64,000 nt of DNA from Phlebopus portentosus (lineage: Eukaryota; Basidiomycota; Agaricomycetes; Boletales; Boletinellaceae). A program made the position numbers and the translations under genes. The notes beneath the pieces are model-generated. The model saw nothing but the letters and a program-made list of their open reading frames with translations. It was not told the DNA's origin and ran no database searches. This document shows, one piece after another, positions 46,934 to 57,668 of the stretch (position 1 is its first letter; every line of letters starts with the position of its first letter). The stretch covers positions 992,001 to 1,056,000 of the forward strand of contig JAYXKI010000016.1 in assembly GCA_037892935.1 (NCBI GenBank), written 5' to 3'.

Positions 46934-49900
46934 TCAGGCGCTCGCAGGGATATCGACCCTCCTCGCCTCGTCGTCCATCTCCATCCGCAGGCGCTTCTTC
47001 TCATTCCCACTCACATCATCCTCGCTATCCTCGTCATCAACGTACCCGCGCTTCACAACTGACGTATTGCGAGTAGAGTACGACGAGGCTGCTTCTCTCT
47101 CGCCTTCCACATCGTCTTCAAGTTCGTCGCGCTCTTCGTCGTCACCATCCCCTTCATCATCACCATCTCTATCCCTGTCTCCCGCACCTGAACTGGGAGC
47201 AGCCAAAGACGACTGCTGACGAGGAGGAGTGTACTTCAACTGCTCCTTAACCATCTTCACAAGCTCCTCCTTCTTCGCCGCCGCCTCTTTTGCCTTCTGC
47301 TCCTTCTGCTCCTGCTTACTAGTAGTCCCATTATTCTGTTGTTGTTGTTGCTGCTGCTGCTGTTGCTGTTGTTGGTTCTTCCAAGTCTGACCCGGCTTCC
47401 TCCCCCGTCCGGGCGCACCCTCGTTCACATAACTACATGGCAACGACCTCCTCGCGCAGCTCTGGCACGTCGGGTGCTGACCATCGCATTTTGTCTTGCG
47501 CGCGCGGCAGAAGTTGCACGCGACGACCTTGGGCCCGTAGTTAGACGCGATGCGCGAGAGCTTGGGTCCACCGCGTTTGCGGCCTGTCGCGGACGCTGCG
47601 ACAGCCTGTTCGGCGGGCGTCATCCCGCCCAGTGCGATCACACCAGTTGTATTGGTGCCTCCCGTGGAAGCAGAAGTATTCGCGGATGCGGACGCAGCCA
47701 ATAACTGCATATTCGTCGTCAACGGACGTTGTCCGCCCGGGCTTGTCACAGGAGCAGTTGCAGACACCGGGGAGGTGTTAACACCCGAGAACGGTAACGG
47801 CGCAAGCTGGCCTGCATACACACTCCCATTCGGATGTGCGTGCGGAAGATGGTGCTGGGGATGGAGAGACCGGCCCGAGGCATATGCGTAGTCCCTCTCA
47901 ATTTCCCTCTCCCTTTCGCGTTCGCGCTCACGAGCAGCACTCCTCGGAGACTGCAACGTCTCCGCAATCATCAGGTCCACATTCGAACTCCTGCGCGACG
48001 TGACAGGTTCACCGGAGCTACCACTTCCGGGTCTATGATCCACCGCACCCGTATGATGGTTTGCACTCGAGCCATTCGCACCGTGCACCACCGCATTTCC
48101 GTCCTCCGCTCCAGAGACCTGATCAAAATCTGCGTCCAGCTCACCGGCGGCATCCTCGTCGCCTTCGCTGTGAGTGCCGCTTTCGTGTGATTGTCCCTGT
48201 GCCTGAGACGTCCGGGCCGACGCGGCAGCACCGCGTCGCCGAGCGTGTGCCTTGTAGTCGCATGAATGTGAGCGCTTGATGCATTGACTGCATGAGGGAC
48301 GACCACCATCGCACTTGAGTTTCCGAGCTAAAAAGAAAAAGAAAATTAGATCAACTAATGAATAAATGAATAGAAAGAAAAATACCCACAGCGGCAGAAA
48401 TTGCACGCAACAGTAATCTTCTTCTGCCTCAAACGCGCGTGCACATCTGTATCACGAGCACACCCCAATAAACAAAACAGGGCAAGGGAAGAAGAAAGGA
48501 GAAATACGTCAGCACACGAATCACGGGCAACGCCTCTCCACTGACATTCCAGAGCAGAGACCAGGTCAAACTTACCGTCCTCGATCACCACCGGCCGTCC
48601 AGCATAATCGACGCCCATCGCTCTCGTCTCACTCGCAGCCCCGGTACCAGATGTACCACTCGCACCAGCATTTGCAGCGCTCACGCTACTCCGCAATCCA
48701 TATCCCGTCACTCTCTCCCTCTCCAAAGCCCTATCTCTCTCCCTCTCCCTCTCTCGTTCGTGCTCGCGCTCACGCTCTCTCTGAGCAGCGACCCTCTCCT
48801 GCTCCCTCCTCTCCAGCTCACGTTCACGCTCCCTCTCCCTCAACATGTCGCGATCGAACTCGTGGTCAGGGTTGACAGGACCCAAAACATGTCCGCCTCC
48901 ATGATGTCGATGCTGCATATGATGCATGTTCCTACCGCCCGCTACGGAGCTCGAACCAGACGTCGAGCCCGAACCAGTCCCATGCCCAGGTTTCTCATAC
49001 CCACCAGCGAGGGGATGCCCGTGCGCATGTGGATGCGAATGCCCGGGATATGCAGATGAAGGTGTCTGCGGGTACGCCGACGACGGCGAGAGCTGCGCGC
49101 TCGGGTGCGCAGACAGCGGGAGCGGAACCGAAAGCGCCGCGGAAGGGGGGCCGCTCGTGTTCGTACTGGCACTTGCACTCGTACTAGCACTCGCGAGCTG
49201 CTGTTGGGGGTGGCCCACCGGCAACACCTCCCTCTGCACCATACCCAAAGTAAGAGCCGTAGAGCCAGAGCTGACAGGTCGGGGAACGAGCAAGTCCCTC
49301 TCCCTCTCGCGCTCGTAATCGCGCTCGCGAGTCGTAACAGGCCTCCGCGAGCTACTCATCCTCTCGCGTCCCCTCTCCACCATCTCCCTCTCACGGGCCG
49401 CGGGTAGAGGGATAGCATCATACCTATCACGCTCACGTCGATACTTCTCCATCTCCTCTCGTTCACGTTCCTCTTCGCTCAGATACGCGTCGGGGTACTC
49501 GCGATCTCTATACGACCGGGATGTCGGCAACACATGTTGAGGAGGCTGTGGGAGCGCCGAGGCCCTCTCGTACCCCGCATACTCATATCCACGCTCAAGC
49601 TCATACTCCGCAGCCCGCCTCGCTCGATACTCCCTCTCCAGCTGCATCTCCCTCTGTCTCTCGCGTTCTCTCTCCCTCTCTCGCTCTCGCTCACGATCAC
49701 GCTCGTAAACAGCTCTCTCACTACGCGCATAATACTCGCGCTCGCGCTCCCGTTCCCGAAGAGCGTACTCCCTCTCCCTCCCATTCGTCGCCGCCGTCGG
49801 AGAAGGAAGCGGGATCGGCGCGCCCGCGGATACAGCTGAGAGCGGAGGGAGAGGCGCGATAGGCTGCTGCTGAGAAGCAGTGACGTGCGCAAGAGGCGGG

Positions 49901-52900
49901 AGCGCCGCCCGTCTTTCTCTCTCCCTCTCCCTTCCGAGCGCCATATCCCGTTCCCTACCCGCAAGATCCCTCTCGCGTTCTCTCTCCCTTTCCCTCGAAG
50001 GCGGAAGCCTTCCCGTGCCCGCAGGCACACCAAGCGGAGGCGGGACGGCAGCAAGACCAGGCGAAGTAATAGTTGGCGCGCCTGCCGACATCGAGACAGA
50101 GCCCGAAGGGTGACGTTGATGCTGTCCGAGCGGAGGCGGAGCAGTGTGAACAACCCAAGCCTCCTATCTCTCTCCCTCGCCCTCTCCCGTTCTCTTTCTC
50201 TCTCCCTTTCCCTCTCACGATCACGATCGCGATCGCGATCGCGTTCTCGTTCTCGTTCTCGTTCCCGTTCCCGTTCCCGTCCGCGCTCCTTTTCCCTCTC
50301 CCACAAGACATCCCTCTCCCGTTCTCCAGAGCGCGACCGCTCACGGTCCTTCACAGGGTCCATTACACCAGGAGAGAGCAACGTCGCCGAACGCGGTGAC
50401 ACGACCGTGCCCGACGCAGTCGACGCAGGCGCAGGCGGGGACACAACCGACACGTACCCATGCGTAAGCGTATGCGGCGGGACGACAGCATTCCCATTGT
50501 ACGCATTCACAGCAGAAGGGAACGGGAACGCCGGAGATCGTGTCCGCCCCGCCGGCGAGCCCGCAGAGGCATTGTACGCCGTAGTAGACGCAGGAGAATA
50601 GGCTGAAGTCGAGGTGGCAAGACCATGGGTATATGAAGATGATGGATGGAGTGAGGACGAGGCTGCTGCGAGGTGTTGGCGCTGATGATGCACCTCGACA
50701 CGGAACTTTTCGAAGAGGTATTCGCGTGTGTATGTACGCAGCGGCTGGAAGAAAAGTACAGCGAGTCGCAATCGCGTCAGTAAAAGACTATAAAACACGC
50801 GCATATATTGAGAATTAAACAATCAAAATAAATATATGAACGAATATATTAAAAAAATGGAATTAAATGATCTTCTGGCCGGGGATGAAATTAAAAATGA
50901 AAACGATAAAAAGGAGAAAAAGAAAAGGAAATAAAGTCGCAAGTGCTGAAAGTCACCCACCTGCATATGATGAAAAACCGCCTGCCTCAGCGCAACGAAA
51001 TCACAATGCGCCGGATCAAGCGCGTCGACAACACCCCATCTATACCGCCTGACGAATTTCCCCCTTACAAGTCCGAGCTTTTTAACGCCGGACCTTGTAG
51101 AGAAGATAGCTGAAGACTCAGATTTTTCTTTCTCTGGGACTGAGGGACCGTTGCTATTCGACTTTGAAGCCTTAGGGGTGGGAGAACGAGAGGTTTCCTT
51201 AGTTTCTCGATAGTCTCGCCGTCTCTTGGTTGAGACTGAGGCTGTTCGTCGCTTTCCATAGCTTCTGCATCTGCATTTTGTTGGGGAACTTGTGCTGCAG
51301 ATTTTTCCTTCTCAGCCGAATCTTGACCCTCAGAAGTAAGCTCTACCTCCATATCGACAGGAGCGGAAGGTGGTCTCGACTCTAAATGTGTAGGGTCAGG
51401 CGAAGGACTCCTCGACTTCCTCCCTCTAGATACCTGTTCGGCGGAAAAAATCAGCGGAGAGATTGAAGGAGGGGTATATCGTTCGACGAGCTCTTCAAAG
51501 CTCTCAGGTCCCAATACTAGCTCTAAAGTATCTTCCGACCCAGCAGGAAGGTCGAAAACATCAATTTCAACCCCCTCGCTGTGAGAGTAAATATCTGGCG
51601 TGAGGATCGCGTGGGGAAGACGGGGAATACGAATCGCAGGGAGCTTTCTCGTTCTCTTCGTTCTCGGCTGAGCGTCGTTCGTGGAGAGGGGCGTGTCAAC
51701 TTCCATCTTCACTACCCCTTCCCCATCCTCCACTTGCACGACCTCCACTTCCTCTTCATCGCACCCGACACAGCATAAATCCTCACCAACACCAGGTCCG
51801 GCATCAAATATCCCGAACCCAATGCCCGCAGCAGCCAAGTCCGCTCTCACAGCTCTCTTAATAGCCGCAAGGCGCGCAGCACCGATCGTATCAGCACGCG
51901 CAAGCACGGGGAGGACATTCGTGCGTGCCGAGAGCGCTTTAATTGCAGCCACCTCAAGAGGGGGGAGATGCGGAGGATTCGGTGGAGGTCGTGGTCGGGA
52001 TTGGAGAAGCTGGGAGCGTCGCTGATTGGAGGGCGGGGGCACCGGTGCAGAGGTGCCGCCGGCGACGAGTTCAGATTCCGACGCTCGACTACCGCTAGTA
52101 CTACAAAGCGCCAGCCGCGTTGTTACCACCACTCCCCCCGTCTTCCGTTCCCAAATTGGCATTAGGAGTCTCAGCTTGATCGCTCCCGTTCCCATTCCCA
52201 TTAATCCCATTTGGACCCACCGGCGACGGCAACGGCGGCGACGAATGAGCGCTCGCCACTTGATTGGAATTAAGATTCAGATTCGGAGTCGGATGCACAT
52301 CCGCGTCCGAGCCCGATTCAGCCTTGGTAACCGAGACCGACGGCAACGCCGCGGATGGAGACGAGGTGGACTCCTTTCCTTCCCTCTGGGCCTCTGCATG
52401 GGCATCTAGGCGGTGGTTGGGTGGAGAAAACGCGCCTTCGGACGGACGAGGGGTGCTCCTCCCAGTGCCCAATGAGGGTCCTGCAGGTACGGACGCGGGT
52501 CCAGTCTCCGATAGCTCTAGACGCATGTGGGAACCGGCAGTCGCTGAATGAGCCGGAGACGTGGTGGTAGGAATATTAGCACCAGGGGCGTCATTAGTAC
52601 TATGACTACTGTTCGCCTCCGCTCCTCCGCGTGTTTGAGTTCTTGATCCAGAACCTGACGTCGAATGAGAAGAGACATCTTTTGCAGCAGCAACAGGTGT
52701 TGCTGAAGTCGCCGTTAAAGATGCCGAAAACGAATGAGGATGTGAAAGCGCGGCTGAAGGCGGCGGGGGAAGAGTCAGGTGGGAAAGCTGTGCATGAGAG
52801 GAGGAAGACGGATGCGATTGCGATTGGGGGAGGGCCTGGGGTGCCGGCGGAAGAGCCGAGTCCGAGGAAGAAAGAGGCGGAGGTGAGACAGTGGGAACGA

Positions 52901-53794
52901 GGAGGGGCGACGGAGGGGGTGATACAGGGAGGGGAACGATCGTATCTGGATCCAGGAGGTAAAGACATCTGTATTATTATTTGATAAAAACATGTTTTTT
53001 AGTCGGTCAGAAAACAGAATAGAATCGGACCGAGATTAGTGAGGGGGGACATACAGATGAACATGGTGGTCCCCAGTCCGAGCCTTTTGCTCCTACACAT
53101 AATAAAGTCAGCCGTAGAGCGCAGAGGGCGGAAAAAAAAGCAAAAAAGGGATGGAAAAACACACATCATCAATACTCTCCGCGAATCGAGCCTCAATGAA
53201 TGCGAGAACCTCCGCGAGAGAGCGCTCAAAGGCAGGAGGATCTCGCGTGTCCAGACTCGGGGTATCAACTAGATTGAGCAACACCACCGTCTGGGGCTCC
53301 TGATTGTGATGATGCTGGTCCGCCGGTTGCACATGTCCGAGTCGGCGGGCATGTCCCGCAGTAGTAGTAGTGCCGGTGGTGGCTCTCTCACTCTCAGTGG
53401 GTGGCAGGACCTCGACGGAGCACGTCCGTACGTGGGTCGTACGAGACGACGCAGCGTGTACGAAGCGGGCGATGTTCTCCGGGGTAGGGGCGGGATAGGG
53501 CGGACCTGTGCCTGTGCTTGTGCCCGAGGTCCATGCCGGGGGGACGGAAGCAATGGCGGACACTCCAGACGGACGTGAAAAAACATTAGACGACGAAGAA
53601 GAAGAAGAGGAAGCTGCTGATGATTTCGGGGGTAGCTCAGCAGTGTCGAGAAAGAGACGAAGCAGAGCCGTTTTTCCCTTTGCAGCACCAGCGGCCATGA
53701 TTGTGTAGGCGCGGTGCACTGGAGCGGGGGATGCATGGGGGAGTGCAGCGGCAGCGCCAGGACCGGCGGGATGTGTTTGTGGAGGGACAGACAT
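46934..53794 (-). CDS. Septin-like G domain fused to RE-repeat region and two Zn2Cys6 clusters
   Basis: Exons 53165-53794, 53055-53092, 50961-52968, 48576-50744, 48390-48446 and 46934-48327 give about 2,100 residues. The N-terminal G domain matches the septin-like neighbour: AAGAAKGKTALLRLFLDTAE, NLVDTPSLDT, DHHVHLCLYLLDPDTIV, NVLPVLARADTIG, RRYRWGVVDALDPAHCDFVA. A long Pro/Ser/Thr-rich insertion interrupts it. Exon 48576-50744 begins with the septin ending PLRTYTREYLFEKFRVEV and runs without a stop into Pro/Ser-rich sequence and hundreds of residues of Arg-Glu/Arg-Asp repeats. Then come two zinc clusters: ITVACNFCRSRKLKCDGG with SCSQCIKRSHSCDY, and VVACNFCRARKTKCDGQHPT with CQSCARRSLPCSY. 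A poly-Gln run and an acidic tail finish the protein. Frame offsets occur at about 52106, 51087 and 50164. The start could be further upstream (53980). Likely nuclear; function unknown. Confidence 0.72.
47336..47374. repeat. CAG/CAA repeat encoding poly-Gln
   Basis: About 13 glutamine codons (CAA and CAG mixed on the minus strand) follow the second zinc cluster of the fusion protein. The mixed codons should slow expansion. Confidence 0.92.
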
Positions 53795-54171
53795 TTGATA
53801 CGGAATGAAGACGGTGATGATGGCAGGAGATGAAGGAGAAGATATCAAGTGCGGGACGGGACCGTTGCAGTTGCAGCTGAAGACATGCGGGGATAGCGTG
53901 CGCGTGCTTCGAGTCGAGTCGAGTCCTAAGAAGAAGACCCGCGTCTCTCTCTCGTCGACTCCGATCCCGAGATCCGACATACACGGTATCAGATTACATA
54001 ATATCCCCGCCGAATCGCAGTGCTCCGGGTGTCGACCGTCGTCGATACCGTAAGGCGTTCTCGGCCTTCCTTCGTTGCCATCCGGTCTATCTCACCCCGA
54101 TCACTCTCCTATTTCGGTCGCACTCGGCCCGTCCCGTGCGCATTCGTCATCCCATCTCTCCTCCGCCAGCC
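53795..54171. promoter_or_regulatory. Divergent promoter between the fusion gene and NAS2
   Basis: The two genes start 378 bases apart and are transcribed away from each other, so this stretch must carry both promoters. The minus-strand frame of the fusion gene stays open to an upstream ATG at 53980, which would shorten the shared region to about 190 bases. No TATA box is obvious. Confidence 0.55.
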
Positions 54172-55066
54172 ATGGGCTACACTCTCCCGCCGCCCTCAGG
54201 CCCTTCGTCCAATGCAGTCACTTCGTCTTCTTCGTCCCAAGATGCGATCAACTCTGCTCAAACTCTCATCGCCCAAAAGTCCGCTATCGAGTCTGCCCTC
54301 TCCGATCAACTCGCGATCCTCCAATCTCAAAACGCCGACATGAGCACCCCGCTCGTCGACCGTGCGGGTTTCCCCGCGCGGATATGGACATCGTCGCCGT
54401 GCGCACTGCGCGTGTGCGGATACTGGAGTTGAGGAATGACTTGAATGCGATTTTCGAAGAAGTGAAAGTCGCGCTGGAGAGAGTGCATGAGGCGAATGCA
54501 GCTGAGGCTGCGAGGAGACGGGAAGAGGATGCAAATGATGCTATGGACCAGGATGAGGCTGAAGAGCTGCTCACACCGTTCGCTCGTGTCGATGGCGTTG
54601 CGCCTGGAAGTCCAGCAGCCACTGCTGTACGTACTTCCGTGATGCATATGCGCATATACCCAGACTAACTTTTCGTGTCGACAGGGTCTACAACGCGAAG
54701 ACCTCATCCTTGCGTTCGGCTCGCTCACTCTCTCTGGTCTGTCCACTACAGTCCCGTCTGCAGCACCATCCCGACTCGCTCCCCTTGCAGCGCTTGCATC
54801 ATCGCACGAAGACGTACGTATCTCTCCCTACACGCTTATTCTGTTCGGAACAATAGCTGAATTCCGTCTGCGTATTCACAGCGGCCACTGCAACTCAGGA
54901 TCCTCCGCGCCTCTGAGCCACTCAACTTGACTCTCATTCCTCGCAAATGGGGTGGCCGAGGACTCATCGGGTGCGCGTTTGATATTTTACGTACTTCTAG
55001 ACGCGGAAACTAACACTTTGTCATCTTTTCAGATGTCATATCGTCCCATACACCCCACCTCCGTAA
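54172..55066 (+). CDS. NAS2: 26S proteasome assembly chaperone (PSMD9/p27)
   Basis: Exons 54172-54626, 54685-54813, 54882-54970 and 55033-55066 encode about 235 residues. Nas2/PSMD9 binds Rpt5 during assembly of the proteasome base. The N-terminal helical domain reads LIAQKSAIESALSDQLAILQ, then NADMSTPLVDRAGF, then RADMDIVAVRTARVRILELR in the next frame. The C-terminal PDZ domain has FARVDGVAPGSPAATAGLQR, LILAFGSLTL and LNLTLIPRKWGGRGLIGCHI. The frame change falls in a run of four C at 54372-54375. One extra base makes exon 1 exactly 152 codons and restores the conserved DRAGFPRADMDI. Since Nas2 is normally single-copy, I read this as a sequence gap rather than a dead gene. Confidence 0.87.
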
Positions 55067-55718
55067 TTCATAAAGCAAAGCAAAGCAAGTCCCAAACTGC
55101 GATGTACTCCTTCCTCCTTATCTGTACTGTTCCATGTGTCGGCTCGAGCTTAGTCTTCTCCCTTTCATGCTTGTGCTCTCAAGCTGTAGCTATATGATTC
55201 ACGCCAATCATGCTCAGTACAGTGCAATCAATACAAGATTTCAAAAAGAGAAAGACAAAAACACAAAGAAGCATGGAAAGTAAATTAATGAAACATGAAC
55301 AATAAGCAATTCTTATCCTTTCTTCATTTCAGCATGAAACAACAGCACAAAGACCCAGCATCTTAGAATAAACTTATCTATGAAAAAGCTCTTTAGATAT
55401 AAAGAACACGTGACTTTGTTGTGGCTTACAAATTTGTCGGAGTCCGATTTTCCAGCCTGTCACCAGATTTTTTAGCCTCTCTCTTCACCTATCACAGCCA
55501 TCACACTCACTCTTTCTATGGTCTATCTCTATCTTTTTCTGAGCCTGGGCTATCTTTATCACCTGTCCTGACCTGTTTTTAGTTTCACTGGTTCTTTGTT
55601 TGTGAGTAAGTGTATATAATTCTTTTTTGTGTAGATTGTTGAGTTGACAAATTTATATTATATAAGGTGCCACCTTATTACTGTCTAGTCTTTATTGACT
55701 GACCTATAACCTCAGAGA
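55067..55718. other. AT-rich stretch with transposon-like composition
   Basis: From about 55380 the base composition differs from host genes (many TCT/CTG/GTC words, pyrimidine-rich), resembling the element remnants at 18.5-19.9 kb. No coding motif is found. It could be the leader or promoter part of an inserted element that continues into the next gene. Confidence 0.35.
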
Positions 55719-57313
55719 ATGGCTATTGAGAGCCAACAAAAAGTGGCTTCTGTTGGCTCTAGCATAAGACAGCTCTCTCTAAAGACCCAGAATGAGCTTC
55801 TTGTCAAGGAAGAAGTCAACTAGAGAGTCAAGTGGCTTTGTTATCATCCTCATCTCTGCAAATACAGAGACAAAGCCAACTAGAAAAGGTCAGCAGCAGT
55901 AAGGAGAACTTGCCTCTCTCAGAGCCTTATCATAAGCAGGGCTCAGAAAAGGGAAAGAACAAGGAGATTACTGTAGAAGGTGCTGCCAGTTCAACCACCA
56001 GCAGCCCTTACAGAAGGTATATACATTTCTGCCCTTTTTATTCATATACTTATCTGATATCTATGCTCTATATTTAGAAGTTCCCGAAGTCCGAGTTCGC
56101 CACGAAGATCTAGAACTGGATCCAAAAGAGCGCGTTCACCCACTCCTGCTTCTGCTTCTGCTTCTGCTTCCGGTTCTGCTTCTTCTCCTATCGCTCTAGA
56201 TGCACGAGTTATTGATGATGATGATGGTGCTGCTGCCACTGCTTCTCACGTGCCACCGAAGAAGAAGCGCCGTAGGGTGGTGCCGTATGTGCTCGTGCCG
56301 GCGCTAGAGCAGGTGGATGCATTTCGACCCGCTCATCGCGTTCCTCGTGGTAATGGTAATGATAACGTCAATGGAAGTCAGGACCGGGATCGGAATCGGG
56401 ATCGGAGCGAGTATGAGAGTGTGAAGAGTAGTACGCCTGACGAGCTGTTGCTCGGGGAGGGGAGGACGAAGTCGCCGTTGGTATCGATGCTGATGCTGAT
56501 GCTGATGTTGACGCAGAAGGAGAGTCCGAGCTCGAAGAGCACGACACCGAACCCGAACCCGAACCTGATTCAGTATCAGTATCAGAGTCAGAAGTAGGAG
56601 ACTCAGGAGCGGCGAAGGGACCTGTCCAGCATGTCTTCGTACAGGCACCACCAATCCACACTTCACCACTGTACCTCTCGCGCGAACGCTCCATCCTGCG
56701 CCGCGCCCTTCTCCCCGGCACGGAACGCGCGCGTCTAGGAATCGGGAGGTACAACCCGTCTTCTCATTGGGACGAATTCGCTCCGCGTGCGTATGTGGAT
56801 GTGATTAAGAAAAGAGGCGTGCACGCGACGAGGAACGAGAGTCGCGCGGAGAGGTATGTAAGGATTTTGGAGGATGCGTATGGGAAGGGGGATTGGTGGA
56901 GAGGAGAGGGGAGGAAGCCCTCTTTGGTTGTTGGCTCGGCGGGGAGGAGTCAAGCCCAGGTACGGGTGTTTTCTTTCTTTCTTTCTTCCTTGGAGTTGGG
57001 ATACGGGGTTTTCCGAATGTTACTGAATTTTTTCGGCTTGTAGGTCAAGGAAACAGTTATCATTGATTCGTCCAGCGAGGATGAAAGCAAGGCGGAATCA
57101 GAGGATGGCATCGGGGAATTCACACAGATGGTCGACACGCACGTCCAAACACGGGAGAACGAGCTCTCAGACTCGTCAGCAGACCCACCCGCACCTATCA
57201 CACCGCCGGACGAAGTCCCGCTCCTTCGTGATTCGATCACCGTCGTAAACTCGATCGCGAAAGCTGCTGGGAATGCCGACGCGCTTAGCGCTCCTATTGT
57301 CGTTTATGAATAA
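55719..57313 (+). CDS. Uncharacterised protein with disordered basic/acidic region
   Basis: Exons 55719-56016, 56078-56959 and 57044-57313 would encode about 483 residues if two one-base gaps (about 55816 and the GGGG at 56459-56462) are allowed for. With them every splice phase closes. The first exon reads MAIESQQKVASVGSSIRQLS and LPLSEPYHKQGSEKGKNKE. The second contains an SR-rich and SA-repeat segment, PPKKKRRRVVP (a likely nuclear localisation signal), alternating Asp-Ala and Glu-Pro runs, and a folded-looking block HWDEFAPRAYVDVIKKRGVH plus RAERYVRILEDAYGKGDWWR. The third is acidic (VIIDSSSEDES). No family is recognised. The first exon has element-like composition and may have been recruited. 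Confidence 0.6.
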
Positions 57314-57668
57314 CGACAACGACAGTACATAGTCACTCGTAGATTGCTGGAAAATGATGCTAAAGGCAGCATAATCAACAGCGCATAATATTTCGGACTT
57401 ATCTCTCGCATTGTCTCGGTTGTTTTCGATATCTTATTTGTAGAATATTTGCAAACTTCTGTTGAGTCAATCAGAGTTGGAAGATAAAGTTACCAAATGT
57501 GGTAACCGGTGACGAACCGTGTGTGTGCATACGTAAGCATTTGTGTAAGCCCACTGCATCTTCTTAACTCAAGCTAAGGCACGTATAGCTACCACTACCA
57601 CCACCACCTATTCCAGTCAATTTGTCCACTCGTAAGTTGGCGACGGGTAACACGAGCATCACGCCACC
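57314..57668. other. Promoter region of PEP12
   Basis: About 355 bases between two plus-strand genes. A pyrimidine-rich leader with ACC repeats (57588-57608) precedes the PEP12 start. No gene is seen. Confidence 0.5.

Noticed and set aside
48651..50399. Long plus-strand open frames opposite the RE-repeat exon
   Set aside because: They are the complement of CTC/GAG-type repeats that contain no stops; the minus strand carries zinc clusters and septin motifs in phase with good splice sites.
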